Notes: generated by a model not told the origin, from the letters alone. 64,000 nt of DNA from Leucobacter sp. Ag1 (GCF_000980875.1 NZ_LAYO01000111.1:62001-126000), one strand, 5' to 3'. Shown: positions 7,039 through 14,898, counted from the first letter of the stretch. Program-made: numbers and translations.

Positions 7039-8838
7039 GTGCCCGTACGAACGATCCGCAGACTCGTCGGCCTGACGCTGAGCGTCGCCCTCCTCACCTC
7101 GGGTGCCGTCGCCGCGTCCCCGGCGTTCGCCGAGGACGCACCGGCGCCCGAGGCCCGGTCGGCGGAAGCGTCCGCTCCCGCCGCGCGCGAGCACCGGGGC
7201 GACTGGACCCCGGCCGAGCTGCTGGAGCGCTCCCGCGAGCGGAAGTCCGTGAAGCGGCCCGCCGCGCTCCCCGTGGGGGCGGCGTCTCTCCACGGCACCA
7301 TCGACGTTCCGGCAGGGGTGCTCGATCCCGATGACTTCTCCGCCGTGGTCCTGGCTTCCAGCGACGGCACGGCCTACTACGACATGTCGTCGATCGAGGC
7401 GGACGGCGGGTACGCATTCTCGGGAGTCGACCCGGGCGAGTACGTCCTCATCGCCGCGGGCACGTGCGGCTGCGAGCAGGGCTGGTTCACCCAGCTGCTG
7501 ACGGCAGCGGACGGCACGGTGACCGTGTCGGTCGCCGACGGGGCCGACACCACGTGGAATGCCGCGATGGCGGTGCCCGATGCGCAGGTCTCGGGCACTG
7601 CGTTCGGGCTGCGGGACTCCTTCGACGCCGGCGTCGCTCCGATCGTCTATACGAAGGCGGACGGCCGCTGGATCCAGCTCGACATGGGAATGGTGCGCGA
7701 GGGGCCGCTGTCCTCGCGGGCCTACGTGCTGCCGATGCTGAGGAGCGGGACGTACACGGTCGGACTCATCGAGGATCCGGATGCGGCGGGCCGCGAACGG
7801 ATGACCTGGCTCGGCGGGGCATCGGCGCTGCAGTCGGCCAAGCCCGTCGCGCTCGCGGCGGCGGAGAATCGCACCGGAACCGACCTCGGGTTCCCGGGCA
7901 GGCCGGTCGTGACCGCCGCGAACCTCGCGGTCAAGCGGTTCTCCGGAGCGGATCGTTTCGACACCTCGGCGGCGATCTCGCGGGCGGCCTACCCGTTCGG
8001 GGCGTCGACCGTGTACGTCGCGAACGGGAACGCGTTCCCCGATGCGCTCGCCGGTGCGGCGGCGGCCGGTGCGGAGGGTGCGCCGGTGCTGCTCGTGCGG
8101 TCGGGCTCGATCCCCGCAGCGGTGCGCACGGAGCTCTCCCGGTTGCGGCCCGAGAACATCATCGTGCTCGGCGGAGCCGGGGCGGTCAGCGTCTCCGTGC
8201 AGGTCGAGCTGGAGCAGTTCGCCGACTACGCCGTGCGACGCATGGCGGGCGCGGACCGCTACCAGACTGCGGCGACCATCTCGCGGAAGACCAGCGGGAC
8301 CGAGGTGCCCGCGGTCTATGTGGCGAGCGGCATGAACTTCCCCGACGCGCTCGCCGGTGCAGCCGCGGCCGGTGCGGCGGGCGCTCCCGTGCTGCTCGTG
8401 CCGCAGGGGACGATCCCGGCGGCGGTGAAGACCGAGCTCGCTCGGCTGCGACCGGAGCAGATCATCGTGCTGGGCGGAACCGGTGCGGTGAGCCGCACGG
8501 TCGAATCCCAGCTGCGGCGGTACGCGAGCAATGGGGTGGCGCGGATCGACGGCCCCGACCGCTTCGGGACCTCGGTCGCGATCTCGGAGTCGACGGTTGA
8601 ACCGGGCGCCCCGATCGCGTATGTCGCGGACGGCATGAACTTCCCGGACGCGCTCGCCGGGGCCGCGGTAGCCGCGGCGCAGGGCGGCCCGATCCTGCTC
8701 GTACGGCAGGGATCGATCCCATCGACGATCGGCTCGGAGCTGTCGCGGCTCCAGCCGCAGCGCATCGCGGTGCTCGGTGGAACGGGCGCGGTCGGATCCG
8801 GCGTGCAGGCGCAGCTGAAGCAGTACCTCGTCCCCTGA
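7039..8838 (+). CDS. Secreted protein with three C-terminal cell wall-binding type 2 repeats
   Basis: A 599-residue exported protein. A signal peptide (MPVRTIRRLVGLTLSVALL, cleavage after ASPAFA) is followed by an acidic Pro/Ala linker and, at about residues 75-280, two carboxypeptidase-regulatory-like beta modules (SLHGTIDVPAGVL, GGYAFSGVDPGEYVLIAAG). From about residue 295 there are three cell wall-binding 2 repeats (Pfam PF04122 type), each with GADRFDTSAAIS, FPDALAGAAAAG and IIVLGGAGAV-like blocks. ATG 7021 also opens the frame, but a perfect AGGAGG at 7028-7033 lies inside that extension and serves GTG 7039. It is probably a surface protein held non-covalently to wall polymers. The ligand of the beta modules is unknown. 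Confidence 0.9.
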   Translation: MPVRTIRRLVGLTLSVALLTSGAVAASPAFAEDAPAPEARSAEASAPAAREHRGDWTPAELLERSRERKSVKRPAALPVGAASLHGTIDVPAGVLDPDDFSAVVLASSDGTAYYDMSSIEADGGYAFSGVDPGEYVLIAAGTCGCEQGWFTQLLTAADGTVTVSVADGADTTWNAAMAVPDAQVSGTAFGLRDSFDAGVAPIVYTKADGRWIQLDMGMVREGPLSSRAYVLPMLRSGTYTVGLIEDPDAAGRERMTWLGGASALQSAKPVALAAAENRTGTDLGFPGRPVVTAANLAVKRFSGADRFDTSAAISRAAYPFGASTVYVANGNAFPDALAGAAAAGAEGAPVLLVRSGSIPAAVRTELSRLRPENIIVLGGAGAVSVSVQVELEQFADYAVRRMAGADRYQTAATISRKTSGTEVPAVYVASGMNFPDALAGAAAAGAAGAPVLLVPQGTIPAAVKTELARLRPEQIIVLGGTGAVSRTVESQLRRYASNGVARIDGPDRFGTSVAISESTVEPGAPIAYVADGMNFPDALAGAAVAAAQGGPILLVRQGSIPSTIGSELSRLQPQRIAVLGGTGAVGSGVQAQLKQYLVP

Positions 8839-8852
8839 GTCGAGGCCGCCGC

Positions 8853-9677
8853 TCAGCTCCGTCCGGTGTCCGCGGCCGCGCGTCGGTAGACGCTCGGGGT
8901 GCGGCCCAGCACCGCGACGAAGTCACCCGTGAAATGGGCGTGGTCGGCGTAGCCGAGCTCGATCGCGAGGTCGGCGATCCGGAGCTCCGGGTGGTCCCGC
9001 AGCCGCTGCGCCGCTTCCTGCAGACGGCGGCGGCGGATCAGCGCGAGGGGCGGAACGCCCACGAAACGATCCGCGAGGCGTTGCAGACTCCGCACCGAGA
9101 GGTGCATCCGTTCGGCGAGCTGCTCGACGCGCGTGATCGAGGGATCTTCGACGAGCGCCGCGAGGTGATTCGCGAGGGCGCCGTCCGACCCGGGCGCGGG
9201 GGCGGGGACGCGGTCGGTGACCCACTCGATCAGGAGCGCCGCGGCTGCGGCACGACGCGCAGCGCCGTCCGTCGTCGGTGCCGTCATCGCGCGGGCGACC
9301 CGATCGCGGAGCTCCTCCGCTCCCGGCGCGGTGAGGGGGATCGCGCGGTCGCGGAGCTCCGCGGGACGCCCGAGCAGCGTCGGCTGCGCGGCGGGCCTGA
9401 GCAGCGCGCCCACCGCCCAGCCCCGGCCGCGCAGCACGCGCTCCGAGCGGCGGGTCGGCGGGCCGACGAGTATCGAACCCTCGGATTCGATCACCAGGTT
9501 GCCCGCGGGGAACGGCAGCACCTCCTGCCGGGACTCCTCGCCGGGGGCGAGATCCCACTCGGGGATCCAGATCCAACGCATCGCGTAGGCCGCTGCGGGC
9601 GGCGCGGGCATGCGGTGGAACTCGGGAAGCCTCGACGGGAACAGGGTCCCGCGCTCTGCGTCGTCGCGTCCGGTCAT
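8853..9677 (-). CDS. AraC-family transcriptional regulator
   Basis: DNA-binding regulator (about 274 aa) with an N-terminal sensor half (residues about 15-140, AMRWIWIPEWDLAPGEE onward, resembling the DUF6597-type AraC sensor) and a C-terminal pair of helix-turn-helix units. The first HTH reads VEQLAERMHLSVRSLQRLAD and the second IADLAIELGYADHAHFTGDF, followed by the GRTPSVYRR signature. The frame stays open upstream to 9764. I prefer ATG 9677 because residues further upstream are low-complexity Arg/Pro, but this is uncertain. It is divergent from the VOC gene, which it may control. Confidence 0.85.
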   Translation of the reverse strand: MTGRDDAERGTLFPSRLPEFHRMPAPPAAAYAMRWIWIPEWDLAPGEESRQEVLPFPAGNLVIESEGSILVGPPTRRSERVLRGRGWAVGALLRPAAQPTLLGRPAELRDRAIPLTAPGAEELRDRVARAMTAPTTDGAARRAAAAALLIEWVTDRVPAPAPGSDGALANHLAALVEDPSITRVEQLAERMHLSVRSLQRLADRFVGVPPLALIRRRRLQEAAQRLRDHPELRIADLAIELGYADHAHFTGDFVAVLGRTPSVYRRAAADTGRS

Positions 9678-9786
9678 GCTGCTCCGATGGGTGTCCGGCC
9701 GAGGGCCGCGGCGCCGTTCGGCGAGCCGGTTCCCAGTGTCGCGGGATCTGGCGCGAATGTTCAAGTACGGCGCGCGGCGGCGGATC

Positions 9787-9792
9787 TACGCT
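9787..9792 (+). promoter_or_regulatory. -10 box of a leaderless VOC transcript
   Basis: TACGCT ends 6 nt before ATG 9799, within the 121-bp divergent gap to the AraC-type gene. No Shine-Dalgarno motif is present. Confidence 0.45.
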
Positions 9793-9798
9793 GGCGCC

Positions 9799-10308
9799 AT
9801 GACTGAAGAACTCACCCGGGCTGCGACCGGATCCCATACGACGAACGGCATTCCCCACGGCGTGACCTCGCTCACGCCCTTCCTCGCGATCCCGCGCGCC
9901 GGCGAGGCACTCGCCTTCTACCGCGACGTGTTCGGCGCGCGCGTCGTCGACACGACCGAGTTCGGCGGGGTCCTCGCGCACGCCGATCTCGACTTCGGCA
10001 ACGGCCGCCTGCAACTCGGCGTGCCTATGCCGGACTACCACCTGGTCGCCCCGCCGGAGGGCGAGGACGACGTCTGCTATTCGATCGCGCTCTACGTGCC
10101 CGACGTGGACGCCGTGGTGGAGCGGGCGGTGGCTGCCGGTGTGGTGGTGCGCGAGCCGGCTGCGCACTTCGTCACGGGGGACCGCTTCGCGAGCATCCGC
10201 GATCCGTTCGGCGTGCGGTGGTCGATCATGACCCGTGTCGAGGACCTCTCCGAAGAGGAGAGCGTGCAGCGGGTGCGCGATTGGGCGAGCTCGTTCGAAG
10301 CGGAGTAG
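9799..10308 (+). CDS. VOC (glyoxalase/bleomycin resistance) family protein
   Basis: A 169-residue vicinal-oxygen-chelate protein with the beta-alpha-beta-beta-beta pattern duplicated: TPFLAIPRAGEALAFYRDVFG in the first half and ALYVPDVDAVVERAVAAG, then RFASIRDPFGVRWSIMTRVEDL in the second. This PhnB-like layout is common in proteins of unknown substrate. The typical metal-binding Glu/His set is only partly evident, so enzymatic activity cannot be claimed. The leaderless promoter sets the start at ATG 9799. It is divergent from the AraC-type regulator gene and converges on the XRE-cupin gene. Confidence 0.85.
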   Translation: MTEELTRAATGSHTTNGIPHGVTSLTPFLAIPRAGEALAFYRDVFGARVVDTTEFGGVLAHADLDFGNGRLQLGVPMPDYHLVAPPEGEDDVCYSIALYVPDVDAVVERAVAAGVVVREPAAHFVTGDRFASIRDPFGVRWSIMTRVEDLSEEESVQRVRDWASSFEAE

Positions 10309-10323
10309 CGAGAACGCGGCTCC

Positions 10324-10893
10324 CTACTCGGGTTCGGCCGCCGCGGCGGGCGCGTGCAGGTGCAGGCGCTCGCCGCTCGTGTTGAGCAGGCTGATGGTCT
10401 CGGCCGGACGTCCGCCCTCGGCGCGCATCGCGTGCGGGGTCCGCGTGTCGAACTCGGCGGCCTCGCCGCGTTCGAGCACGAGCTCCTGATCGCCGAGCAG
10501 CAGCCGGAGCCTGCCGGAGAGCACGTACATCCACTCGTGGCCGTCGTGCGTGCGGGGCGTCATCCGGGGCGCGTCGGGGTGGTACGTGATCTTGAACGCG
10601 CGAACCTCGGACTCCTCGCGAGTGAGCGGGGCGATCGTCATGCCATCCCGCTGCACCGACGGGCGACGGACCCTGGGGTCGCGATCCCGCGGGTCGAGCA
10701 GGTCGTCGATGCGGATCCCCAACTGCCGGGTGAGGGGGAGCAGGAGTTCGAGGCTGGCCTGGCGCTTGCCCGATTCGAGCCGTGAGAGCGTGCTGGGCGA
10801 CATCTGCGCCCGCCCGGCGAGCTCCTCGAGGGTCCATCCGCGGGTCTGGCGCGCGGCCCGCAGGCGGGGGCCGAGCCGGTCGAGTTCGGGCAC
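10324..10893 (-). CDS. XRE-family regulator with C-terminal cupin sensor domain
   Basis: A 189-residue repressor-like protein. Residues about 8-65 form a Cro/CI-type helix-turn-helix (LRAARQTRGWTLEELAGRAQ, then MSPSTLSRLESGKRQASLEL), and residues about 105-180 a single cupin barrel (DGHEWMYVLSGRLRLLLGDQ, then AAEFDTRTPHAMRA) that would bind the effector. GTG 10893 was chosen because AGGAGG lies 5 nt upstream; the frame continues further upstream without support. It is divergent from the thioredoxin reductase-like gene with an 81-bp AT-richer gap, so it probably regulates itself and that gene. Effector unknown. Confidence 0.92.
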   Translation of the reverse strand: MPELDRLGPRLRAARQTRGWTLEELAGRAQMSPSTLSRLESGKRQASLELLLPLTRQLGIRIDDLLDPRDRDPRVRRPSVQRDGMTIAPLTREESEVRAFKITYHPDAPRMTPRTHDGHEWMYVLSGRLRLLLGDQELVLERGEAAEFDTRTPHAMRAEGGRPAETISLLNTSGERLHLHAPAAAAEPE

Positions 10894-10974
10894 GGAGCCT
10901 CCTCGTCGGGGAATATTCTTGCTGCTTTCGCAAACATGATTGCAGAACCTGGATGCCCCGACAACTCTGGAAGC

Positions 10975-11982
10975 ATGACAGCAGAGTGGATCGAAACCAT
11001 CATCGTCGGCGGAGGGGCCGCGGGCCTCAGCGCCGCGCAGTCCCTCGGCCGGGCCCGTCGCGGCGTGCTCGTGCTCGATACCGGGATGCCGCGCAACCGC
11101 TTCGCGGACCGCATGCACAACGTGCTCGGGCACGACGGGATCGCCCCCGGGGAGCTGCTCGAGATCGGCCGGCGCGAGGCGGCCGGGTACGGCGTGCGGA
11201 TCGAGGCGGTCGGTGTGCGTACCGTGCGGGAGCCCCGCACGGACGAGGCCGCCGACGGCGCGGGCGGACCCGACCGTCCGGGCGCGGGAGAGACCCGCCT
11301 GGTCGTCGAGCTCGAGGACGGTCGGAGCATCGGTACGCGCGCCGTGATCCTCGCCTCGGGGGTCACGGACGTGCTGCCCGAGCTTCCCGGCCTCGCGGAG
11401 CAGTGGGGGCGCGGTGCCGCGCACTGCCCCTACTGCCACGGCTGGGAGGTGCGCGGCGAGCGGATCGCCGTGCTCGCGACCTCGCCCATGAGTCTGCATC
11501 AGGTGCAGCTGCTGCGGCAGTGGACCGACGAACTGACGGTGTTCACCGCCGGGATCGGGGAGCTGGCGGACGCGACCCGAGCCGAGCTGCGGGCGCGGAA
11601 GATCCGACTGGTCGACCGGCCCGTGGCCGAGGTCGTCAGCGATGAGGGCGGGGTGCTGCGGTCCGTGCGCACGGACGACGGGCGGACGCACCTCATCGAC
11701 GCGCTGTTCACCTTCGGTGCGATCCGCCCGAACGACGACGCGGTCGCCGCGCTCGGTCTGGCACGCACGGAGGCGCCGTTCGGCAGCTTCCTCACCGTCG
11801 ACCCGATCGGACGGACCAGCCACCCGCGCATCTGGGCCGTCGGCAACGTGGTCAATCCCTCGGCGGCGGTGCCGCTCGCGGTCTCGAGCGGCAGCATGGC
11901 CGGCGGCGGGGTCAACCTGGCGCTCGCGGAGGCGGACTTCGCCCGCGCGGCGGAGACGGCGGAGACGGCGGTCGTGCGATGA
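10975..11982 (+). CDS. NAD(P)/FAD-dependent oxidoreductase, thioredoxin reductase-like
   Basis: Flavoprotein disulfide reductase-like protein (335 aa). The FAD-binding motif IIVGGGAAGLSAAQSL opens the protein, the redox pair is Cys151-Pro-Tyr-Cys154 in AHCPYCHGWEVRG, and the second FAD motif (IWAVGNVVNP) is near the C-terminus. The NADPH-binding segment reads IAVLATSPMSLHQVQLL and lacks the GxGxxA of true TrxB, as in a separate branch of small-molecule or unassigned disulfide reductases. ATG 10975 is used; ATG 10936 in the same frame would add 13 unlikely residues. It overlaps the methyltransferase gene by ATGA and is divergent from the XRE-cupin regulator. Confidence 0.9.
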   Translation: MTAEWIETIIVGGGAAGLSAAQSLGRARRGVLVLDTGMPRNRFADRMHNVLGHDGIAPGELLEIGRREAAGYGVRIEAVGVRTVREPRTDEAADGAGGPDRPGAGETRLVVELEDGRSIGTRAVILASGVTDVLPELPGLAEQWGRGAAHCPYCHGWEVRGERIAVLATSPMSLHQVQLLRQWTDELTVFTAGIGELADATRAELRARKIRLVDRPVAEVVSDEGGVLRSVRTDDGRTHLIDALFTFGAIRPNDDAVAALGLARTEAPFGSFLTVDPIGRTSHPRIWAVGNVVNPSAAVPLAVSSGSMAGGGVNLALAEADFARAAETAETAVVR

Positions 11983-12692
11983 CCGCGTCGCACGGCGCCG
12001 GGCACGGGCACGGGCGCGGCTCGACGGCGGCCGACGGCGGGGTCGGAAACGGAGAGGCGCCCATCACGTTCTGGGAGCGCCGCTACTCGGGCGCCGAGCC
12101 CATCTGGTCGGGGCGGGTCAACGCGACGCTGGCCGCCGCGGTCGGCGATCTCGCGCCGGGATCCTCGCTCGACCTGGGCTGCGGAGAAGGCGGTGATGTG
12201 CGCTGGCTCGCCTCTCACGGGTGGCGGGCCGTCGGGATCGAGCTCTCGCCGACCGCGGTGTCCCGCGCGGAGGCCGCCGCGGTCGAGGCCGGGCTCGGCG
12301 GCGACCGGGCGCGGTTCGTCGTCGCCGACCTGGGGGAGTGGGCCGGCGACCCGGCCGGGATCGATCGCGGGGAGGCGCGCGGTTTCGACCTCGTGACGGC
12401 GAGCTTCTTCCAGTCGCCGGTAGAGCTCCCCCGTCAGCGGATCCTGCGAGCGGCAGCGGGCCGCGTGGCTCCCGGAGGGCACCTGGTGCTCGTCTCCCAC
12501 GCGGCGGCGCCCTCGTGGGCCCCGGGCCACGGCGGCGACTTCCCGTCGCCCGAGTCCGAGCTCGCGATGCTGGATCCGGCTCCGGACGACTGGGTGACCG
12601 TGACCGCCGAGGTGCGAACTCGGGCCATCACCGGGCCGGATGGAGCACCCGCGACGCTCGACGACACCGTGGTGGTGCTGCGCCGCCGCTAG
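11979..12692 (+). CDS. Class I SAM-dependent methyltransferase
   Basis: A 237-residue Rossmann-fold methyltransferase. A Gly/His-rich N-terminal tail (GHGHGRG) precedes FWERRYSGAEPIWSGRVN, motif I SLDLGCGEGGDVRWLA, the acidic residue at the end of beta 2 (VGIELSP), and GFDLVTASFFQSPVELPR around motif IV. The FWERRY opening resembles the tellurite-resistance/thiopurine methyltransferase-like (TehB) group that acts on small molecules or oxyanions; this is a family-level inference. The start codon overlaps the stop of the flavoprotein gene (ATGA), so the two are translationally coupled and probably work on the same compound. Confidence 0.9.
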   Translation: MTASHGAGHGHGRGSTAADGGVGNGEAPITFWERRYSGAEPIWSGRVNATLAAAVGDLAPGSSLDLGCGEGGDVRWLASHGWRAVGIELSPTAVSRAEAAAVEAGLGGDRARFVVADLGEWAGDPAGIDRGEARGFDLVTASFFQSPVELPRQRILRAAAGRVAPGGHLVLVSHAAAPSWAPGHGGDFPSPESELAMLDPAPDDWVTVTAEVRTRAITGPDGAPATLDDTVVVLRRR

Positions 12693-13099
12693 GCCTCGGT
12701 GCGCATCCAGTTCGCGGCGCGCAGGCCGGGAACCCGCGAGAACTCCCGCTGGTTGCCGGTGACGACCGTGAGGCCGCGGGCTCGGGCGATCGCGGCGATC
12801 TGCAGGTCGTGCGCACCGATCGGGGTTCCGGCTCGGGCGAGCTCGGCCCTGATCTCGGCCGCGTGCGATGCCGCTTCCGTGTCGAAATCGATCAGGGAGA
12901 CCAGGGGGAGGAATTCGTCGACGGCGTGACGGTTGCGCACCGGATCGCTCGACCGCTCGGCGCCGAACCAGAGTTCGAACGCCGAGATCGAGGAGAACGC
13001 GATCTCGTCCGCGTGCTGTTCGCACCGGGCGACGAGATCCGGGGTTCGCTGACGGAGCAGCTCGATCGCGGTGCCGGTATCGAGCAGAAAGCGCAGCAT
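12689..13099 (-). CDS. vapC: VapC-family PIN-domain toxin ribonuclease
   Basis: A 136-residue PIN-domain endoribonuclease of the VapC type. The catalytic acidic residues are visible at Asp7 (FLLDTGTAIELL), Glu42 (SISAFELWFGAE) and Asp98 (IGAHDLQIAAIA). The closing block VVTGNQREFSRVPGL is the usual VapC C-terminal motif, where Asn often replaces the fourth Asp. VapC toxins cut initiator tRNA or rRNA when released from VapB. The ATG overlaps the stop codon of the antitoxin gene by one base. The gene converges on the methyltransferase gene and overlaps its end by 4 nt. Confidence 0.93.
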   Translation of the reverse strand: MLRFLLDTGTAIELLRQRTPDLVARCEQHADEIAFSSISAFELWFGAERSSDPVRNRHAVDEFLPLVSLIDFDTEAASHAAEIRAELARAGTPIGAHDLQIAAIARARGLTVVTGNQREFSRVPGLRAANWMRTEA

Positions 13100-13251
13100 C
13101 AGGCCTGCCAGCTGCGTTCCTGCGGAGCCGGCTGGTCGCGGTTCGCGCAGAAGTCGGCGGTGACCTCGGTGCCGTTCTCGGCCCAGTAGCTCCAGTCGGA
13201 CCCGGCCGGGGTGAGGACCCGGGCGTTGCCGATCACACGCACGTCGACCAC
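13099..13251 (-). CDS. VapB-like antitoxin, short form lacking the N-terminal DNA-binding half
   Basis: A 50-residue protein starting at GTG 13251-13249, directly behind an excellent AAGGAGGT (13256-13263). It reads MVDVRVIGNARVLTPAGSDW and ends RDQPAPQERSWQA. That is the second half of a VapB: the last strand of the swapped-hairpin domain, then the toxin-wrapping tail with its (E)RxQPxxQER-type ending. Usual VapB proteins have about 25 more residues with an N/R-S-Q-A-V-R-(L/I)-P motif, which I cannot find upstream in frame; the frame instead runs into the aspS terminator hairpin. The protein probably neutralises VapC but may no longer bind DNA. It could also be a decaying gene. Stop and vapC start overlap by one base. 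Confidence 0.75.
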   Translation of the reverse strand: MVDVRVIGNARVLTPAGSDWSYWAENGTEVTADFCANRDQPAPQERSWQA

Positions 13252-13263
13252 CTGGACCTCCTT

Positions 13264-13313
13264 GAGAAACGAGTCGAGGCCCGTCCCGCGGATGCGGGAC
13301 GGGCCTCGACTCG
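13264..13313 (-). terminator. Intrinsic terminator of aspS
   Basis: Perfect 20-bp stem (13270-13289 with 13294-13313) and a GGAT loop. On the minus strand it is followed by TTTCTC. It separates aspS from the antitoxin gene, whose ribosome binding site begins right at the foot of the hairpin (13263). Confidence 0.88.
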
Positions 13314-13336
13314 TGCTTCTGATCGCGCGCTGCGGG

Positions 13337-14680
13337 CTAGGGCAGCAGGCGGTTCGGGCCGCGGAACAGGTAGGTGACCTCGCGGATCGACGACTGCTGC
13401 AGCATGAGCATCAGCACGCGGTTCAGGCCCATGCCGAACCCGCCGTGCGGCGGCACACCGTAGCGGAAGAAGTCGAGGTAGAACCCGAGCTCGGCGGGGT
13501 CCATGCCCTTCTCGACGGCCTGCGCCTCGAGCACCTCGATGCGGTGCTCGCGCTGCGCGCCCGTCGAGATCTCGGTGCCGCGGTAGACGAGGTCGTAGCT
13601 GTTGGTCAGCTGCGGGTTCTCGCTGTTGCGCATGTGGTAGAACGGGCGGATCGACACGTCGTAGTCGGTGAGGAACACGAAGTCGTGGCCGTACTTCTGC
13701 TTGACGTGCGCGGCGATGCGGCGCTCGCCCTCGGGGTCCATGTCGGCGTCGGCGCGCGGCACCTCGTAGCCCTCCGCCTTCACGATCTCCTTCGCCTCGG
13801 CGAGGGGGATGCGCGGGAACGGGCGGGACGGGACCTCGAGCTCGATGCCGAAGAGCTTCTGGATCTCCTCGCCGTGCTTCTCCTTGACCGCGGAGAGGCC
13901 CGCGACGATGAGCTCCTCGTGCAGCTCCATGACGTCCTCGTGGGAGTCGATCCAGCTGAGCTCGGTGTCGATCGAGGTGAACTCGGTCGCGTGGCGCGAG
14001 GTGAAGGAGTGATCCGCGCGGAACGCCGGGCCGACCTCGAAGATGCCGCCGAAGCCGGCGGCCTGGGCCATCTGCTTGAAGAACTGCGGGCTCTGCGCCA
14101 GGAACGCCTTGCCCTCGAAGTACTCGACCTCGAACAGCTCGGCGCGGGACTCGGATGCCGAGGCCATGAGCTTCGGGGTCTGGATCTCGATGAAGCCGCG
14201 GTCGACCCAGACGTTGCGCAGCGCGTGCAGGAACGTGGTCTGGATGCGGAACACGAGGTTCTGCTCGGGGCGGCGCAGGTCGAGGAAGCGCCAGTCGAGA
14301 CGCACGTCGATGCCGCTGTCGGCCGCGATCGGGTTGTCGGGCAGCGCCGCGGTGACGACCTCGATGGTCTCGATCTGGATCTCGACGCCGCCGAGCTTGA
14401 CGCGCTCGTTGTGCTGCAGCTCGCCCTCGACGGTGACGAAGGTGCCCTGCGTCAGCTCGGAGATGGTGGTCGTGCGCGGGACCAGGATGTCGGAGCGCGG
14501 GTTCTCGGGGTCGGGCTCGCGCAGCACGCCGCCGTTCACCAGCTGCACCGCGCCGCTCTCGTCGCGGAGCACGACGAACTGCACGTACCGCTGGTCACGC
14601 ACCTTCTCGACCCAGCCGGAAACACGTACGGGGCCGTCCTCGCGGGCGGCGAGATCCTTGATCAATACACGCTCAGTCAC
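13337..14680 (-). CDS. aspS: Aspartyl-tRNA synthetase, archaeal-type (probably non-discriminating)
   Basis: Class IIb aminoacyl-tRNA synthetase attaching aspartate to tRNA(Asp) in the cytoplasm. It has an N-terminal OB-fold anticodon domain (VRVSGWVEKVRDQRYVQFVV) and a class II catalytic core with motif 2 (FEVGPAFRADHSFTSRHATE) and motif 3 (GGFGMGLNRVLMLML). At 447 aa it lacks the GAD insertion and C-terminal extension of the roughly 590-aa bacterial AspRS, so it is the archaeal/eukaryotic-like type. Such enzymes are often non-discriminating and also charge tRNA(Asn), which GatCAB then amidates; that is inferred. GTG 14680 has a -10 box (TAGACT) 6 nt upstream and no ribosome binding site. A strong terminator follows. 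Confidence 0.96.
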   Translation of the reverse strand: MTERVLIKDLAAREDGPVRVSGWVEKVRDQRYVQFVVLRDESGAVQLVNGGVLREPDPENPRSDILVPRTTTISELTQGTFVTVEGELQHNERVKLGGVEIQIETIEVVTAALPDNPIAADSGIDVRLDWRFLDLRRPEQNLVFRIQTTFLHALRNVWVDRGFIEIQTPKLMASASESRAELFEVEYFEGKAFLAQSPQFFKQMAQAAGFGGIFEVGPAFRADHSFTSRHATEFTSIDTELSWIDSHEDVMELHEELIVAGLSAVKEKHGEEIQKLFGIELEVPSRPFPRIPLAEAKEIVKAEGYEVPRADADMDPEGERRIAAHVKQKYGHDFVFLTDYDVSIRPFYHMRNSENPQLTNSYDLVYRGTEISTGAQREHRIEVLEAQAVEKGMDPAELGFYLDFFRYGVPPHGGFGMGLNRVLMLMLQQSSIREVTYLFRGPNRLLP

Positions 14681-14686
14681 CCGGCC

Positions 14687-14692
14687 AGTCTA
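14687..14692 (-). promoter_or_regulatory. -10 box of a leaderless aspS transcript
   Basis: On the minus strand TAGACT is followed by 6 nt and then the GTG start at 14680. No Shine-Dalgarno sequence lies between. Confidence 0.5.
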
Positions 14693-14792
14693 GTCGCGGC
14701 GGAGGGCGGCGATGCGCGGGGGAGGGCCTCGGGGGACCTGCTGTCGGGCGATACGTCTCCGTGGCGTGGACGGAGGGCTCGAATAGGCATGA

Positions 14793-14810
14793 AGGTACGT
14801 GTACGGACCT
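14793..14810. promoter_or_regulatory. Upstream palindromic operator candidate (site 1)
   Basis: An imperfect 18-bp palindrome, AGGTACGTGTACGGACCT, about 26 nt upstream of the -35 box of the transporter operon. It shares the TACGTrTACG core with the better site at 14881-14898. MarR-type binding is inferred. Confidence 0.45.
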
Positions 14811-14835
14811 CCTGAATATCTGTGCAGAATTCTCT

Positions 14836-14864
14836 TTGACAGTACGCATTTCAGCACGTATGGT
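14836..14864 (+). promoter_or_regulatory. Sigma-70-type promoter of the 14.9-kb catabolic operon
   Basis: TTGACA (14836-14841), a 17-nt spacer and TATGGT (14859-14864) make one of the best sigma-70-type promoters in the window. The start point would be near 14871, leaving a leader of about 90 nt before the ATG at 14960. It is bracketed by two related palindromes. Confidence 0.75.
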
Positions 14865-14880
14865 GAGGGAAGTTCGCAGA

Positions 14881-14898
14881 TAGTGCGTATACGTACTA
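14881..14898. promoter_or_regulatory. Palindromic operator (site 2), probably for the MarR regulator
   Basis: TAGTGCGTATACGTACTA is an 18-bp palindrome with one mismatched pair, lying about +10 to +27 from the predicted start, where a bound dimer would block elongation. The operon encodes a MarR-family protein (18401-18895), the natural candidate to bind it. Confidence 0.6.

Noticed and set aside
13211-14815. A 534-codon open frame antisense to aspS
   Set aside because: It mirrors the aspS frame, has low-complexity Asp/Glu/Leu/His-rich translation and no ribosome binding site. High GC content creates long antisense frames throughout this window.
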